Shown: positions 26,385 through 34,007 of the stretch, piece after piece
Layout of the letters: each line of letters starts with the position of its first letter
Numbering within the stretch: the stretch's first letter is position 1
DNA from: Puniceibacterium confluentis
GTDB taxonomy: Bacteria; Pseudomonadota; Alphaproteobacteria; Rhodobacterales; Rhodobacteraceae
Reading direction: 5' to 3'
DNA: 40,268 bases
Assembly: GCF_007923445.1 (NCBI RefSeq)
Contig: NZ_VOJI01000029.1
Location: 1 to 40,268, forward strand
The notes under the pieces: generated by a model
What the model was told of the DNA's origin: nothing
The model's input: the letters and a program-made list of their open reading frames with translations, nothing else
The model's database searches: none
Program-made: the position numbers and the translations under genes

Positions 26385-27551
26385 ATGAAGATTGCAGTTG
26401 CAGGCCTGGGCTATGTCGGCCTGTCGAACGCCGTCCTTCTGGCGCAGCATCACCCGGTCACGGCGGTCGATATCACCGAAGCCAGGGTCCGGATGGTCAA
26501 CGAGGGCAAATGCCCCATCGTGGACACCGAGCTTGAGGACTTTCTGGCCAACCGCCCGTTGCAGCTGGAAGCCACGACCGACGCCGCTTCGGCCTATGCC
26601 GACGCCGATTTCGTCATCGTTGCGACACCGACGAACTATGACCCCAAGACCAACTATTTCGATACTTCCAGCGTCGAGACGGTGATTGCCGATGTGATGG
26701 CCGTCAACCCCAAGGCCACGATCGTCATCAAGTCCACCATCCCCGTGGGCTATGTCCGCCAGGTCAGACGCCAGATGGAAACCGATCAGGTGATTTTCAG
26801 CCCCGAGTTCCTGCGCGAGGGCCGCGCGCTGCATGACAACCTGCACCCCTCGCGGATCATCGTCGGCGAGCGTTCCGAGCGCGCCAAGGTCTTTGCCGAC
26901 CTGCTGCTCGAGGGCGCCGAAGACGCCGATGTCCCGGTGCTGTTCACCGACCCGGACGAGGCCGAGGCGATCAAGCTGTTTGCCAACACCTATCTTGCGA
27001 TGCGCGTCGCCTTCTTCAACGAGCTCGACAGCTACGCCCTGGCCGGCGGCATGGACAGCCGCCAGATCATCGACGGCATCAGCCTCGATCCGCGCATCGG
27101 CGGGCATTACAACAACCCCTCCTTTGGCTATGGCGGCTACTGCCTGCCAAAGGACACCCGGCAGTTGCTGGCCAACTACAGCCATGTGCCGCAGAACCTG
27201 ATCCGGGCGATTGTCGATGCCAACCGCACCCGCAAGGATTTCCTCTCGGACCAGATCCTGATGCGGGGACCCAGGGTTGTGGGCATCTACCGGCTGGTGA
27301 TGAAGGCCGGTTCCGACAACTTCCGCCAGAGTTCGATCCAGGGGATCATGAAGCGGCTGAAGGCCAAGGGGGTCGAGGTCATCGTCTACGAGCCGGTGCT
27401 TCAGGAGGAAGAATTCTTCCGCTCGCGGGTAATCCCTGATCTAAAGGCCTTCAAGGCCGAGGCGGATCTGATCGTTGCCAACCGGCTGACTGACGAGATT
27501 GCCGATGTGCAGGACAAGGTGTTCACCCGCGATCTGTCCGGCACCGACTGA
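26385..27551 (+). CDS. ugd: UDP-glucose 6-dehydrogenase
   Basis: This 388-aa enzyme oxidises UDP-glucose to UDP-glucuronate with two NAD+. Its length equals the short E. coli-type Ugd. The Rossmann motif [15 protein letters not shown] is at the N-terminus, followed by [28 protein letters not shown] and [25 protein letters not shown]. The catalytic cysteine lies in [18 protein letters not shown]. The start at 26385 has GAGG upstream and begins exactly at the Rossmann strand; an open frame upstream to 26019 adds unrelated residues. It lies 14 bp before the UDP-glucuronate epimerase gene, so the two form an operon supplying acidic sugar precursors for the polysaccharide locus. Confidence 0.97.
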   Translation: MKIAVAGLGYVGLSNAVLLAQHHPVTAVDITEARVRMVNEGKCPIVDTELEDFLANRPLQLEATTDAASAYADADFVIVATPTNYDPKTNYFDTSSVETVIADVMAVNPKATIVIKSTIPVGYVRQVRRQMETDQVIFSPEFLREGRALHDNLHPSRIIVGERSERAKVFADLLLEGAEDADVPVLFTDPDEAEAIKLFANTYLAMRVAFFNELDSYALAGGMDSRQIIDGISLDPRIGGHYNNPSFGYGGYCLPKDTRQLLANYSHVPQNLIRAIVDANRTRKDFLSDQILMRGPRVVGIYRLVMKAGSDNFRQSSIQGIMKRLKAKGVEVIVYEPVLQEEEFFRSRVIPDLKAFKAEADLIVANRLTDEIADVQDKVFTRDLSGTD

Positions 27552-27565
27552 GGGGGGCCCGGCCT

Positions 27566-28573
27566 ATGCAGACAGTTCTGGTTACCGGCTCGGCCGGCTT
27601 CATCGGATATCATCTCTGCAAGAGCCTGCTGGCGGACGGACTCCGTGTGGTCGGACTGGACGCGCTGACCGACTATTACGACGTCTCCCTCAAGCAGGCG
27701 CGGCACGCCATGCTTGAGGATGCGCATTTTACCCCGGTGATCGGGCGGGTCGAGGCGCCGGGGCTGGTGCTGGACCTGTTTGCAAAGCACCGTCCGGACT
27801 GTGTCGTGCATCTTGCCGCGCAGGCCGGGGTGCGCCATTCGATCGACAATCCGCGCTCCTATCTCGAAAGCAACATCGCCGGCACCTTCGAGATCCTCGA
27901 AGCCGCCCGGGCGCATCCGCCAAAACACATGTTGCTGGCCTCGACCTCCTCGGCTTATGGCGCCAACACCCAGATGCCCTACCGCGAGACGCAGAAGGCC
28001 GATCTGCAGATGTCGTTTTATGCCGCCACCAAGAAGGCCGGAGAGAGCATGGCCCACAGCTATGCGCATCTGTTTGACCTGCCGGTCACGATGTTCCGCT
28101 TCTTCACCGTCTACGGGCCGTGGGGGCGCCCGGACATGGCGCTGTTCAAGTTCACCCGTGCGGTGTTCGAAGGCAAGCCGATCGATGTCTACAACCACGG
28201 CGACATGCGCCGGGACTTTACCTATATCGACGATCTGGTCCATGCGATCCGGCTGCTGATGCAGGTGGTGCCGCAGCGCCCGCAGGATGGCATCGTACCC
28301 GCAGGCGACAGCCTGTCACCGGTGGCGCCGCACCGGATCGTCAACATCGGCAACTCCAACGCCGTACAACTGTCGGAGTTCATCGCCGCGATCGAAGAGG
28401 CAACCGGCCTGTCGGCGACGCGCAACCTGATGCCGATGCAGCCCGGTGATGTGCCCGCCACCTGGGCCGATGCGGACCTTCTGAAGACACTGACCGGCTA
28501 CCGCCCGCGCACCGATGTGCGCCAGGGGGTGGCGAACTTCGTCGCCTGGTATCGGGACTATTACGGCACCTAG
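27566..28573 (+). CDS. UDP-glucuronate 4-epimerase (NAD-dependent SDR)
   Basis: This 335-aa extended short-chain dehydrogenase has GxxGxxG in TGSAGFIGYHL at 7-17, the STSSAYG Ser/Thr near 128-134 and the catalytic YAATKK near 152. The DALTDYYDVSLKQAR segment and the FFTVYGPWGRPDMALFKF segment are typical of the CapI/LspL UDP-glucuronate 4-epimerase group, which makes UDP-galacturonate. Its position right after ugd supports substrate channelling from UDP-glucuronate. Other 4-epimerase specificities remain possible. The 231 bp that follow, up to the convergent acetyltransferase gene, contain no gene. Confidence 0.92.
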   Translation: MQTVLVTGSAGFIGYHLCKSLLADGLRVVGLDALTDYYDVSLKQARHAMLEDAHFTPVIGRVEAPGLVLDLFAKHRPDCVVHLAAQAGVRHSIDNPRSYLESNIAGTFEILEAARAHPPKHMLLASTSSAYGANTQMPYRETQKADLQMSFYAATKKAGESMAHSYAHLFDLPVTMFRFFTVYGPWGRPDMALFKFTRAVFEGKPIDVYNHGDMRRDFTYIDDLVHAIRLLMQVVPQRPQDGIVPAGDSLSPVAPHRIVNIGNSNAVQLSEFIAAIEEATGLSATRNLMPMQPGDVPATWADADLLKTLTGYRPRTDVRQGVANFVAWYRDYYGT

Positions 28574-28804
28574 TCCCGCCGCCGGATCGCGTCACAGCAG
28601 GGGGCCGGGACCTTTGCATGCCACCAATCCTCGATCCTCCGGCGTTCTCTTAGCTCAGTTGCGTGTAGACAGCTCCCATGGCACAATCGCCTCATTAGAT
28701 AACCCATTGGTTTCTAACAGGAGTCGCACTTCAAGGTAGCGCGCACCGGCTACATGAGGCGCATCGCATAATCAGACTTATGTAATATCGCGGCAACGAC
28801 CGCA

Positions 28805-29347
28805 TCAACTCCGCATCCGGATCACCCGGGCGGGGCTGCCTGCGGCGATGGCGCCTGCGGGCACATCGCGGGTCACCACCGAGCCGGCGCCGATCACGCA
28901 GCCGTCGCCCAGCGTGACGCCGGCGGTGATCACCGTCTTGGTGCCGATCCAGCAGTCTTCGCCGATCACCACGTCACGCTCGATCATGTCCTGATCGGTG
29001 ATGCGTTCCCCGGCCGCCAGCCCGTAGTCTGCGGCGGTCACAAAGCAGCCCGGGCCAAAGGTGGTGCGGGCGCCGACGCGGATCCAGCTGGCAGAGCGTC
29101 CCGACCAGAGGGCGCAGTATTCGCCGATCTGGACCTGATCACCCAACTCGATCCGCTCGCCGTTGCGGAACGAGCTGTTGGGCGCCAGCCGCACATCGTG
29201 GCCCAGCGTCATCCTGGGGCGCTGCAACGCATGGCTGTAGCCATAATAATGCAGCATCCGGAACGGATGCAGCAGCACGTAGGGATGCGCAAAGGACCGC
29301 AGGACCCGCCCGAGCCGCGTCAAGGGGCTGTTCTTTTTCACCGCCAT
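28805..29347 (-). CDS. WcaF-like left-handed beta-helix O-acetyltransferase
   Basis: This 180-aa hexapeptide-repeat protein is of the maltose/colanic-acid acetyltransferase type. Repeats run from about residue 68 to 150 (for example IGEYCALW, IGEDCWIGTKTVITAGVTLG, DGCVIGAGSVVTRDVPAGAIAAGSPARVIR), ending in the family-typical V-x-x-G-x-P-A-R-x-I-R. The last step of the leftward operon, it probably O-acetylates the polysaccharide or a sugar intermediate. It lies 39 bp after the BY-kinase gene. The exact acceptor is unknown. Confidence 0.88.
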   Translation of the reverse strand: MAVKKNSPLTRLGRVLRSFAHPYVLLHPFRMLHYYGYSHALQRPRMTLGHDVRLAPNSSFRNGERIELGDQVQIGEYCALWSGRSASWIRVGARTTFGPGCFVTAADYGLAAGERITDQDMIERDVVIGEDCWIGTKTVITAGVTLGDGCVIGAGSVVTRDVPAGAIAAGSPARVIRMRS

Positions 29348-29386
29348 GGCCGTTCTCCTGCCGCCTTCAGCCGCGCCGCCGCCGGC

Positions 29387-30220
29387 TCAGTCGTAATAGC
29401 CGTAACCGTAGTCCGCGCCCATGTAGCGGCACTTGTTCAGGATCACGCCCATCACGTTGGTCTGGCTGGCCAGTTCCCGCTCGCACAGGTCGATCTCCTT
29501 GATCGTCGAGGACTCGGCCCCGGCCACGATCAGCACACAGTCGACCTGCCCGGCAAAGGCCATGGTGTCGTCGGTCACCAGCATCGGCGACATGTCAAAG
29601 ATCGTCAGCGCCGGATCATAGCGGGCCTCGATCTCTGCCAGTGCCCGCGTCACCCCCGGCCCGTTCAGCAGTTCCGCCGGGTTGCGGCTGGGCCCCGGGT
29701 TGGTCGAGATTGCCAGGTTAGTGCCGTAGCGCAGCGCATTCTCCGCGAAGGTGCCGGTGCCCTCGAGCACCGCGGCAAAGCTGATGTCGCGGCTGACCCC
29801 CAGAATCCGCCCCAGCGACGGGCGCCGCAGATCCAGCTCGAGCAGCAGCGTGCGCAGATCGGGCTGCCGGGCAAAGCTGAGCGCGAGGTTGAGCGCAACG
29901 GTGCTCTTGCCGCAGGCGGCGGTGGGCGAGGTGATGGCCAGACGGCGCCAGTTGTTGGCCCGCATCTGCTGCAGCACCCGGGTGCGCAGCATGTCGACCC
30001 CGGTGGCCGGGCCGCCGCCCTGGAAGGCGACGATGCGGTTGCGCTCCATCTGCCGGGCGTTCAGCGTCAGTTCGGGCAGCTCCTGCCAGGCGGTTGAAAT
30101 GGCGGCAGGCCCGGCCCCCGCAGGCGCAAAGATCCCGGTGCGCGACGGCGGGGTGCCGGGGGCGGCACTGCCGGTGCGGGCGGCGCGGGCCTTGGCGATG
30201 GCGTTCTGAATTTTTTCCAT
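29387..30220 (-). CDS. BY-kinase / CpsD-type polysaccharide co-polymerase ATPase
   Basis: This 277-aa protein is the stand-alone cytoplasmic kinase partner of a Wzz-type chain-length protein. Walker A lies at 97-107 (TSPTAACGKST), Walker A' at 125-134 (LLLELDLRRP) and Walker B around D209 (TIFDMSP). The tyrosine-rich tail has five Tyr in the last 12 residues (Y266, Y271, Y273, Y275, Y276), the usual autophosphorylation cluster. Oddities are TAAC in place of the usual PGEG-like stretch before GKS, and Glu128 in place of the first Asp of Walker A'. The start lies 11 bp after the chain-length gene. A kinase/phosphatase cycle that controls polymer length or export is inferred from the family. Confidence 0.92.
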   Translation of the reverse strand: MEKIQNAIAKARAARTGSAAPGTPPSRTGIFAPAGAGPAAISTAWQELPELTLNARQMERNRIVAFQGGGPATGVDMLRTRVLQQMRANNWRRLAITSPTAACGKSTVALNLALSFARQPDLRTLLLELDLRRPSLGRILGVSRDISFAAVLEGTGTFAENALRYGTNLAISTNPGPSRNPAELLNGPGVTRALAEIEARYDPALTIFDMSPMLVTDDTMAFAGQVDCVLIVAGAESSTIKEIDLCERELASQTNVMGVILNKCRYMGADYGYGYYD

Positions 30221-30231
30221 GTCTCTCCCCC

Positions 30232-31830
30232 TCAGCCCAGCGCCGCCGGACCCGACCGGCCCAGCCCGGCCAGGCCGATGCGCCGGCCGATGGAATCCAG
30301 AATCAGGTCCAGCGGCATGTACCAGGTGTGTACCGCCCAGAGTCCCGCCGGAATGCCGATCAGAAACGCCCCCAGAACCCCGAAGATCAGCGCCCGGCGG
30401 CGCAGCATCTCACCCCGGGTGCGGTAATAGGGCAGCGTCGCGAACGGCGTGATGCCCAGGTGGTTGGTCAGGTCGGCGGGACGGCGGATGCCCGCGTGCA
30501 TCAGTTCGAGCAGCAGCACCATGCCCAGGCCCAGCACCATGCCGCCCCCGACCCCGCCGGCGGCAATCACCAGCCGGTTGGGGCGTTCGGGTTCGGTCGG
30601 CACCACCGCCTGTTCGACGATCGAGATCCGCTGTCCCTTGGACAGCGCCTCGATCACGTCGCCGGTTTCGGCGCGGGCCTTGTTCGCCACCGCCAGGTCG
30701 TACTGGGTGCGCACGTTGGCATAGTCGCGTTCCAGCGTGTCCAGCGTGATCGCATTGCCCGGTGTCGCCTCGACCGAGCGGCTGAGCGCGCCCAGCCTGT
30801 CCTCGACCTGCGCCTTCTGGGCAGCGACAAGGGTCAGCTGCGCGTCTATTTCGGCCAGTTGCACCTCGTAGACGGTCATCGCGGCGCCGTCCTGCGACAC
30901 TCCCGCCCGCGACAGCTGTTCCTGCACCACCGCATCCAGCGCGGCGATGCGGGTCTCAAGCAGCTTGATCTTGGGGTTCTCGGGGGACAGCACGGCGCGC
31001 AGGCCCGACAGTTCGTCGCGCAGCCCCTGCAACTGGCGCTGTTCGGAACTCTGATCGCGCAGCGGCAGGCCGCCCTGCGCCGAACTGTCGGCGCTCTGCT
31101 GGCTCACCACCTGGGCGCGGCGGTCCTTCAGCGCCGCCGCTTCGCGCTCGAGCTGAAGCAGGCGTTCCTGGCTGGCGGCCTGCTGGCTGCGGCGGAAATC
31201 CAGGCTGTCGGGCAGCGCCTCCTGGTTCTTTTCCTTGAAGCGCAGAATGATGGCGCCGCGCTGCGACAGCTCCTTGTCCAGCCGCGCCACCTCCTGCTCG
31301 AAGAATTCCAGCGTCTGGCGGGCGACCCGGGTGCGCATGCCCACATCCTCGCGCAGGATCAGGGTGACCAGCTCATTGGTGACCGTCGCCGACATCCGCG
31401 CCGTCGGCGCCTCGAAGCTGACCGACACCAGGGTGGCGCGCACCGGGCCGCGCGGCACCGTGCCCCCGGTCGTGATGATCGACACCCGGCGGCGCATGTC
31501 CGCAACCAGCGCATCGGCGTCCAGCGCCCCCGACGGCTGTCCGGGCTGGGGCGCGTAGATCTGCAGCCGGTTGGCCATGTCGAGCAGCGTGTCGCGGGTC
31601 AGGATGCGCTGCTGGATGATCTCAAGCTGTTCGGTGGCCTCGGTGCGCACGGTCGAGGCGGCAAGCTCGTCCGGGATCTGTTCGGATTCCACCAGCAGCC
31701 GCGCCTTGGCGACATAGACCGGCGGCAGGACCGAGGCCAGGGTCAGCCCGACGGCCGAGCCGATGATCAGAAACAGCAGGAACCAGTGCAGCCGCCGCAG
31801 GAACAGGGAGAAATAGAACTTCAGGTCCAT
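30232..31830 (-). CDS. Wzz/GumC-type chain-length determinant (exosortase-locus type)
   Basis: This 532-aa inner-membrane polysaccharide co-polymerase has an N-terminal transmembrane helix at 14-35 (RLHWFLLFLIIGSAVGLTLASVLPP), a periplasmic domain with long coiled coil (about 175-380), and a second transmembrane helix near 419-444. A further hydrophobic segment lies near 480-500, followed by a cytoplasmic tail, unlike simple Wzz proteins. The Wzz N-terminal signature PPVYVAKARLLVESEQIPDELA is present. Start 31830 is only 5 bp from the ATPase stop and has a poor ribosome binding site, suggesting translational coupling. It should act with the adjacent BY-kinase and the outer-membrane export protein to set chain length. 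Confidence 0.92.
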   Translation of the reverse strand: MDLKFYFSLFLRRLHWFLLFLIIGSAVGLTLASVLPPVYVAKARLLVESEQIPDELAASTVRTEATEQLEIIQQRILTRDTLLDMANRLQIYAPQPGQPSGALDADALVADMRRRVSIITTGGTVPRGPVRATLVSVSFEAPTARMSATVTNELVTLILREDVGMRTRVARQTLEFFEQEVARLDKELSQRGAIILRFKEKNQEALPDSLDFRRSQQAASQERLLQLEREAAALKDRRAQVVSQQSADSSAQGGLPLRDQSSEQRQLQGLRDELSGLRAVLSPENPKIKLLETRIAALDAVVQEQLSRAGVSQDGAAMTVYEVQLAEIDAQLTLVAAQKAQVEDRLGALSRSVEATPGNAITLDTLERDYANVRTQYDLAVANKARAETGDVIEALSKGQRISIVEQAVVPTEPERPNRLVIAAGGVGGGMVLGLGMVLLLELMHAGIRRPADLTNHLGITPFATLPYYRTRGEMLRRRALIFGVLGAFLIGIPAGLWAVHTWYMPLDLILDSIGRRIGLAGLGRSGPAALG

Positions 31831-31835
31831 GGCGG

Positions 31836-32723
31836 TCAGTCTGCCTTTGTCTTCGGTTGCTGTGCCGGGACAGGTGCCGGAAAGGCGCCCGTCTGGCAGG
31901 GAAAGAACACCCCGTCGTCCAGCACCTGCTGCACTGTCTGCGGTGTGACCGTATGCTCGGTCCGGGTGAACGCATAGACCAGCGACAGGTCGCACAGCTG
32001 GTTGACCAGCCGCGGCACCCCGCCGGTCATCTCATGCACCAGCGCGCAGGCCTCGGGGGTAAAGATCTCGGCTTCGGCGCCGGCCACCGTCAGGCGGTGG
32101 GTGATGTAATGCTGCACCGTCACGCCGTCCATCACCGTGAGATGAAAGGCCGAGGACACCCGCTGTGCGAACTGCCGCAGGTCGGGGCGGTGGATCATGT
32201 CGCGCAGCTCGGGCTGGCCGACCAGCACCAGCTGCAGCAACTCGTCCTTGTTGGCGTTGATATTGGTGAACATCCGCAACTCTTCGAGGGACTCGCGCGT
32301 CATGTTCTGCGCCTCGTCGAACATCAGGATCACCCGGCGCCCGGCGGCGTATTCCTCGATCAGGAATTTCTGGAACCGGCCGAACAGGTCGACATAGCCC
32401 TCTTCGGGACGGGCGGGCTGGCCCAGCGCCTGCAGCACCCAGCGCAACAGCTCGCCCCGGTCGCCATGGGCATTGGCGATCAGCCCGATCCGCACCTCTT
32501 CCCCGACCGAGCGCAGCAGATGGTGCAGCAGGGTGGTCTTGCCCGCGCCGACCTCGCCGGTGATCAGGGTGATCGGCGCGCGGGTCAGGATGCCGTATTC
32601 CAGCATCGCATAGGCCCGATTGTGTTGGTCCGACCAGAAAATGAAATCCGGGTCCGGCACCAGCGAGAAGGGTCTTTCTTCCAGGTTGAAGAAAGCCGTG
32701 TAGATATCGAGCGTACTGTTCAT
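31836..32723 (-). CDS. ExeA/GspA-type AAA ATPase (XrtA-associated type)
   Basis: This 295-aa ATPase begins YTAFFNLEERPFSLVPDPDFIFWS, the typical ExeA/PEP-CTERM-ATPase N-terminus. It has Walker A TGEVGAGKT at 55-63, Walker B VILMFDEAQN at 131-140, sensor-1 LVLVGQPEL near 167-173, and the C-terminal TGGVPRLVNQLCD. ATPases of this family are encoded in exosortase-associated EPS loci, where their precise role is unknown. It is the first gene of the leftward EPS operon; 424 bp of divergent promoter region separate it from the sugar transferase gene. Confidence 0.92.
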   Translation of the reverse strand: MNSTLDIYTAFFNLEERPFSLVPDPDFIFWSDQHNRAYAMLEYGILTRAPITLITGEVGAGKTTLLHHLLRSVGEEVRIGLIANAHGDRGELLRWVLQALGQPARPEEGYVDLFGRFQKFLIEEYAAGRRVILMFDEAQNMTRESLEELRMFTNINANKDELLQLVLVGQPELRDMIHRPDLRQFAQRVSSAFHLTVMDGVTVQHYITHRLTVAGAEAEIFTPEACALVHEMTGGVPRLVNQLCDLSLVYAFTRTEHTVTPQTVQQVLDDGVFFPCQTGAFPAPVPAQQPKTKAD

Positions 32724-33147
32724 GCCATGCCTGAAATCTGTCGCGGAACCATTCTCTCGTGAGCCCGGGGAATTATGACTGTCTGCTCAAAAACAACCAG
32801 AGCCTGCTTTCCCTACCGTGGATAGGGCATACGGACAAGCCGCGCACCCAAACCGTCAAGGCGGAACCGCGAAACCGAATCTCCAGCCCGGAACCGTGAC
32901 AAAAATGGCAGCACCTGCCGCAGCTTCCCTCCCGAAGGCCTCTGGAGGCGGCGATAAGTCACGGAAAATGACGTTAACACATTTTCAGCGTATTTAGGTC
33001 AAATTGCGGATAGGTTTTAGGTGTCTAGACGGGACCACCCTTGGTTATCTGTCTGGATGTGAGTTTGGAAAAAGTACCCGCGTACCCCGCAACCACCCAC
33101 CTCGTAACATGCAATACACCTGCAATCCGTTTTGTGGAGGTGATGGC
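32724..33147. promoter_or_regulatory. Divergent EPS promoter region
   Basis: This A+T-enriched region separates the two divergent EPS transcription units. CGGAACCG-Y-GA occurs as a direct repeat at 32862-32872 and 32889-32899. TTTAGGT occurs at 32993-32999 and 33016-33022, about two helical turns apart, inside the most A+T-rich part. These could be regulator sites, but no known operator was recognised and no promoter boxes are convincing. Confidence 0.35.
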
Positions 33148-33834
33148 ATGACCACGATGTATCGCAATGCCACAGCCCCCGCCGGGCTGCGTGTCTCCGC
33201 GCCGTCGCGCACCACACAGCCGCCGTTCCGCCCCTACCGCGATGGCGGCAAGCGTCTGATGGATCTGGTGCTGATCACCATAAGCGCGCCGCTGGTGCTG
33301 ATGGTGGTGGGCTGCCTGGCGCTGATTGTTGCCCTGAACGGCGGTCAGCCGTTCTACAGTCAGCAGCGCGTTGGCCGCAACGGCCGCCATTACCGGATGT
33401 GGAAGCTGCGCTCGATGGTGGTGGATGCCGATGCCCGCCTGGAACAGTTTCTTGCCTCGGACCCGGCCGCCCGCGCCGAGTGGGACCGCACCCAGAAGCT
33501 GAAGGCCGACCCGCGCATCACCGCGTTCGGACGCATCCTGCGCGCCTCCTCGCTGGACGAGCTGCCGCAGCTGTGGAACGTCTTCCTGGGTGACATGTCG
33601 CTTGTCGGGCCGCGCCCGATGCTGCCCAGCCAGACCAACATGTATCCCGGCTCGGCCTATTACCGCATGCGTCCCGGTCTGACCGGCACCTGGCAGGTTT
33701 CGGTCCGCAACGACTCGGATTTCGCCGACCGGTCGCGCTGCGACACCCTCTATGACAACCGCCTGTCCCTGCCCGAGGACCTGCGCCTGCTGGCGGCCAC
33801 GGTGCGGGTGGTGGCAAAGGCCACCGGCTACTGA
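33148..33834 (+). CDS. ExoY/WcaJ-type polyprenyl-phosphate sugar-1-phosphate transferase
   Basis: This 228-aa protein is the short, single-membrane-segment type (ExoY-like), not the long WcaJ form. It has a hydrophobic segment near 37-65, then RVGRNGRHYRMWKLRSMVVDAD, KADPRITAFGRILRASSLDE, LPQLWNVFLGDMSLVGPRPM and RPGLTGTWQVSVRN. This is the complete Bac_transf signature. It starts EPS repeat-unit synthesis by transferring a sugar-1-phosphate to undecaprenyl phosphate at the inner membrane. The ATG at 33148 follows TGTGGAGG; an in-frame upstream extension to 33004 would run through the divergent promoter region. A terminator follows. Confidence 0.94.
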   Translation: MTTMYRNATAPAGLRVSAPSRTTQPPFRPYRDGGKRLMDLVLITISAPLVLMVVGCLALIVALNGGQPFYSQQRVGRNGRHYRMWKLRSMVVDADARLEQFLASDPAARAEWDRTQKLKADPRITAFGRILRASSLDELPQLWNVFLGDMSLVGPRPMLPSQTNMYPGSAYYRMRPGLTGTWQVSVRNDSDFADRSRCDTLYDNRLSLPEDLRLLAATVRVVAKATGY

Positions 33835-33860
33835 TCAGAGCCGGTCATCACATCGGACAC

Positions 33861-33885
33861 GGGGGGCAGTTCTGCCCCCCTTTTT
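33861..33885 (+). terminator. Rho-independent terminator after the sugar transferase gene
   Basis: GGGGGGCA (33861-33868) pairs with TGCCCCCC (33873-33880) around GTTC and is followed by TTTTT. It is a textbook terminator and isolates the transferase gene from the TPR lipoprotein gene. Confidence 0.9.
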
Positions 33886-34007
33886 GTTGCTTTGCTGCCC
33901 GTCGGCGCCGCTTCGGGAAATTTGGGGATTCAGTGTTGACCCGAGCCGGTGTAGACCGGCACCTGGCAGGCCGGATTCAAGCCCGCAGCAGAACAGCCCA
34001 GAGTGAC

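Noticed and set aside
28573-28621. Terminator after the UDP-glucuronate epimerase gene (GTCCCG...CGGGAC)
   Set aside because: The arms are only 6 bp with a 37-nt loop and a weak CCTTT tail, which is too poor to support a terminator.
30094-31977. Long rightward open frame (627 codons) opposite the chain-length gene
   Set aside because: It is a G+C-driven shadow of a clearly recognisable Wzz/GumC gene; its composition (Gln/His/Arg-rich) is typical of antisense translation and no domain is visible.
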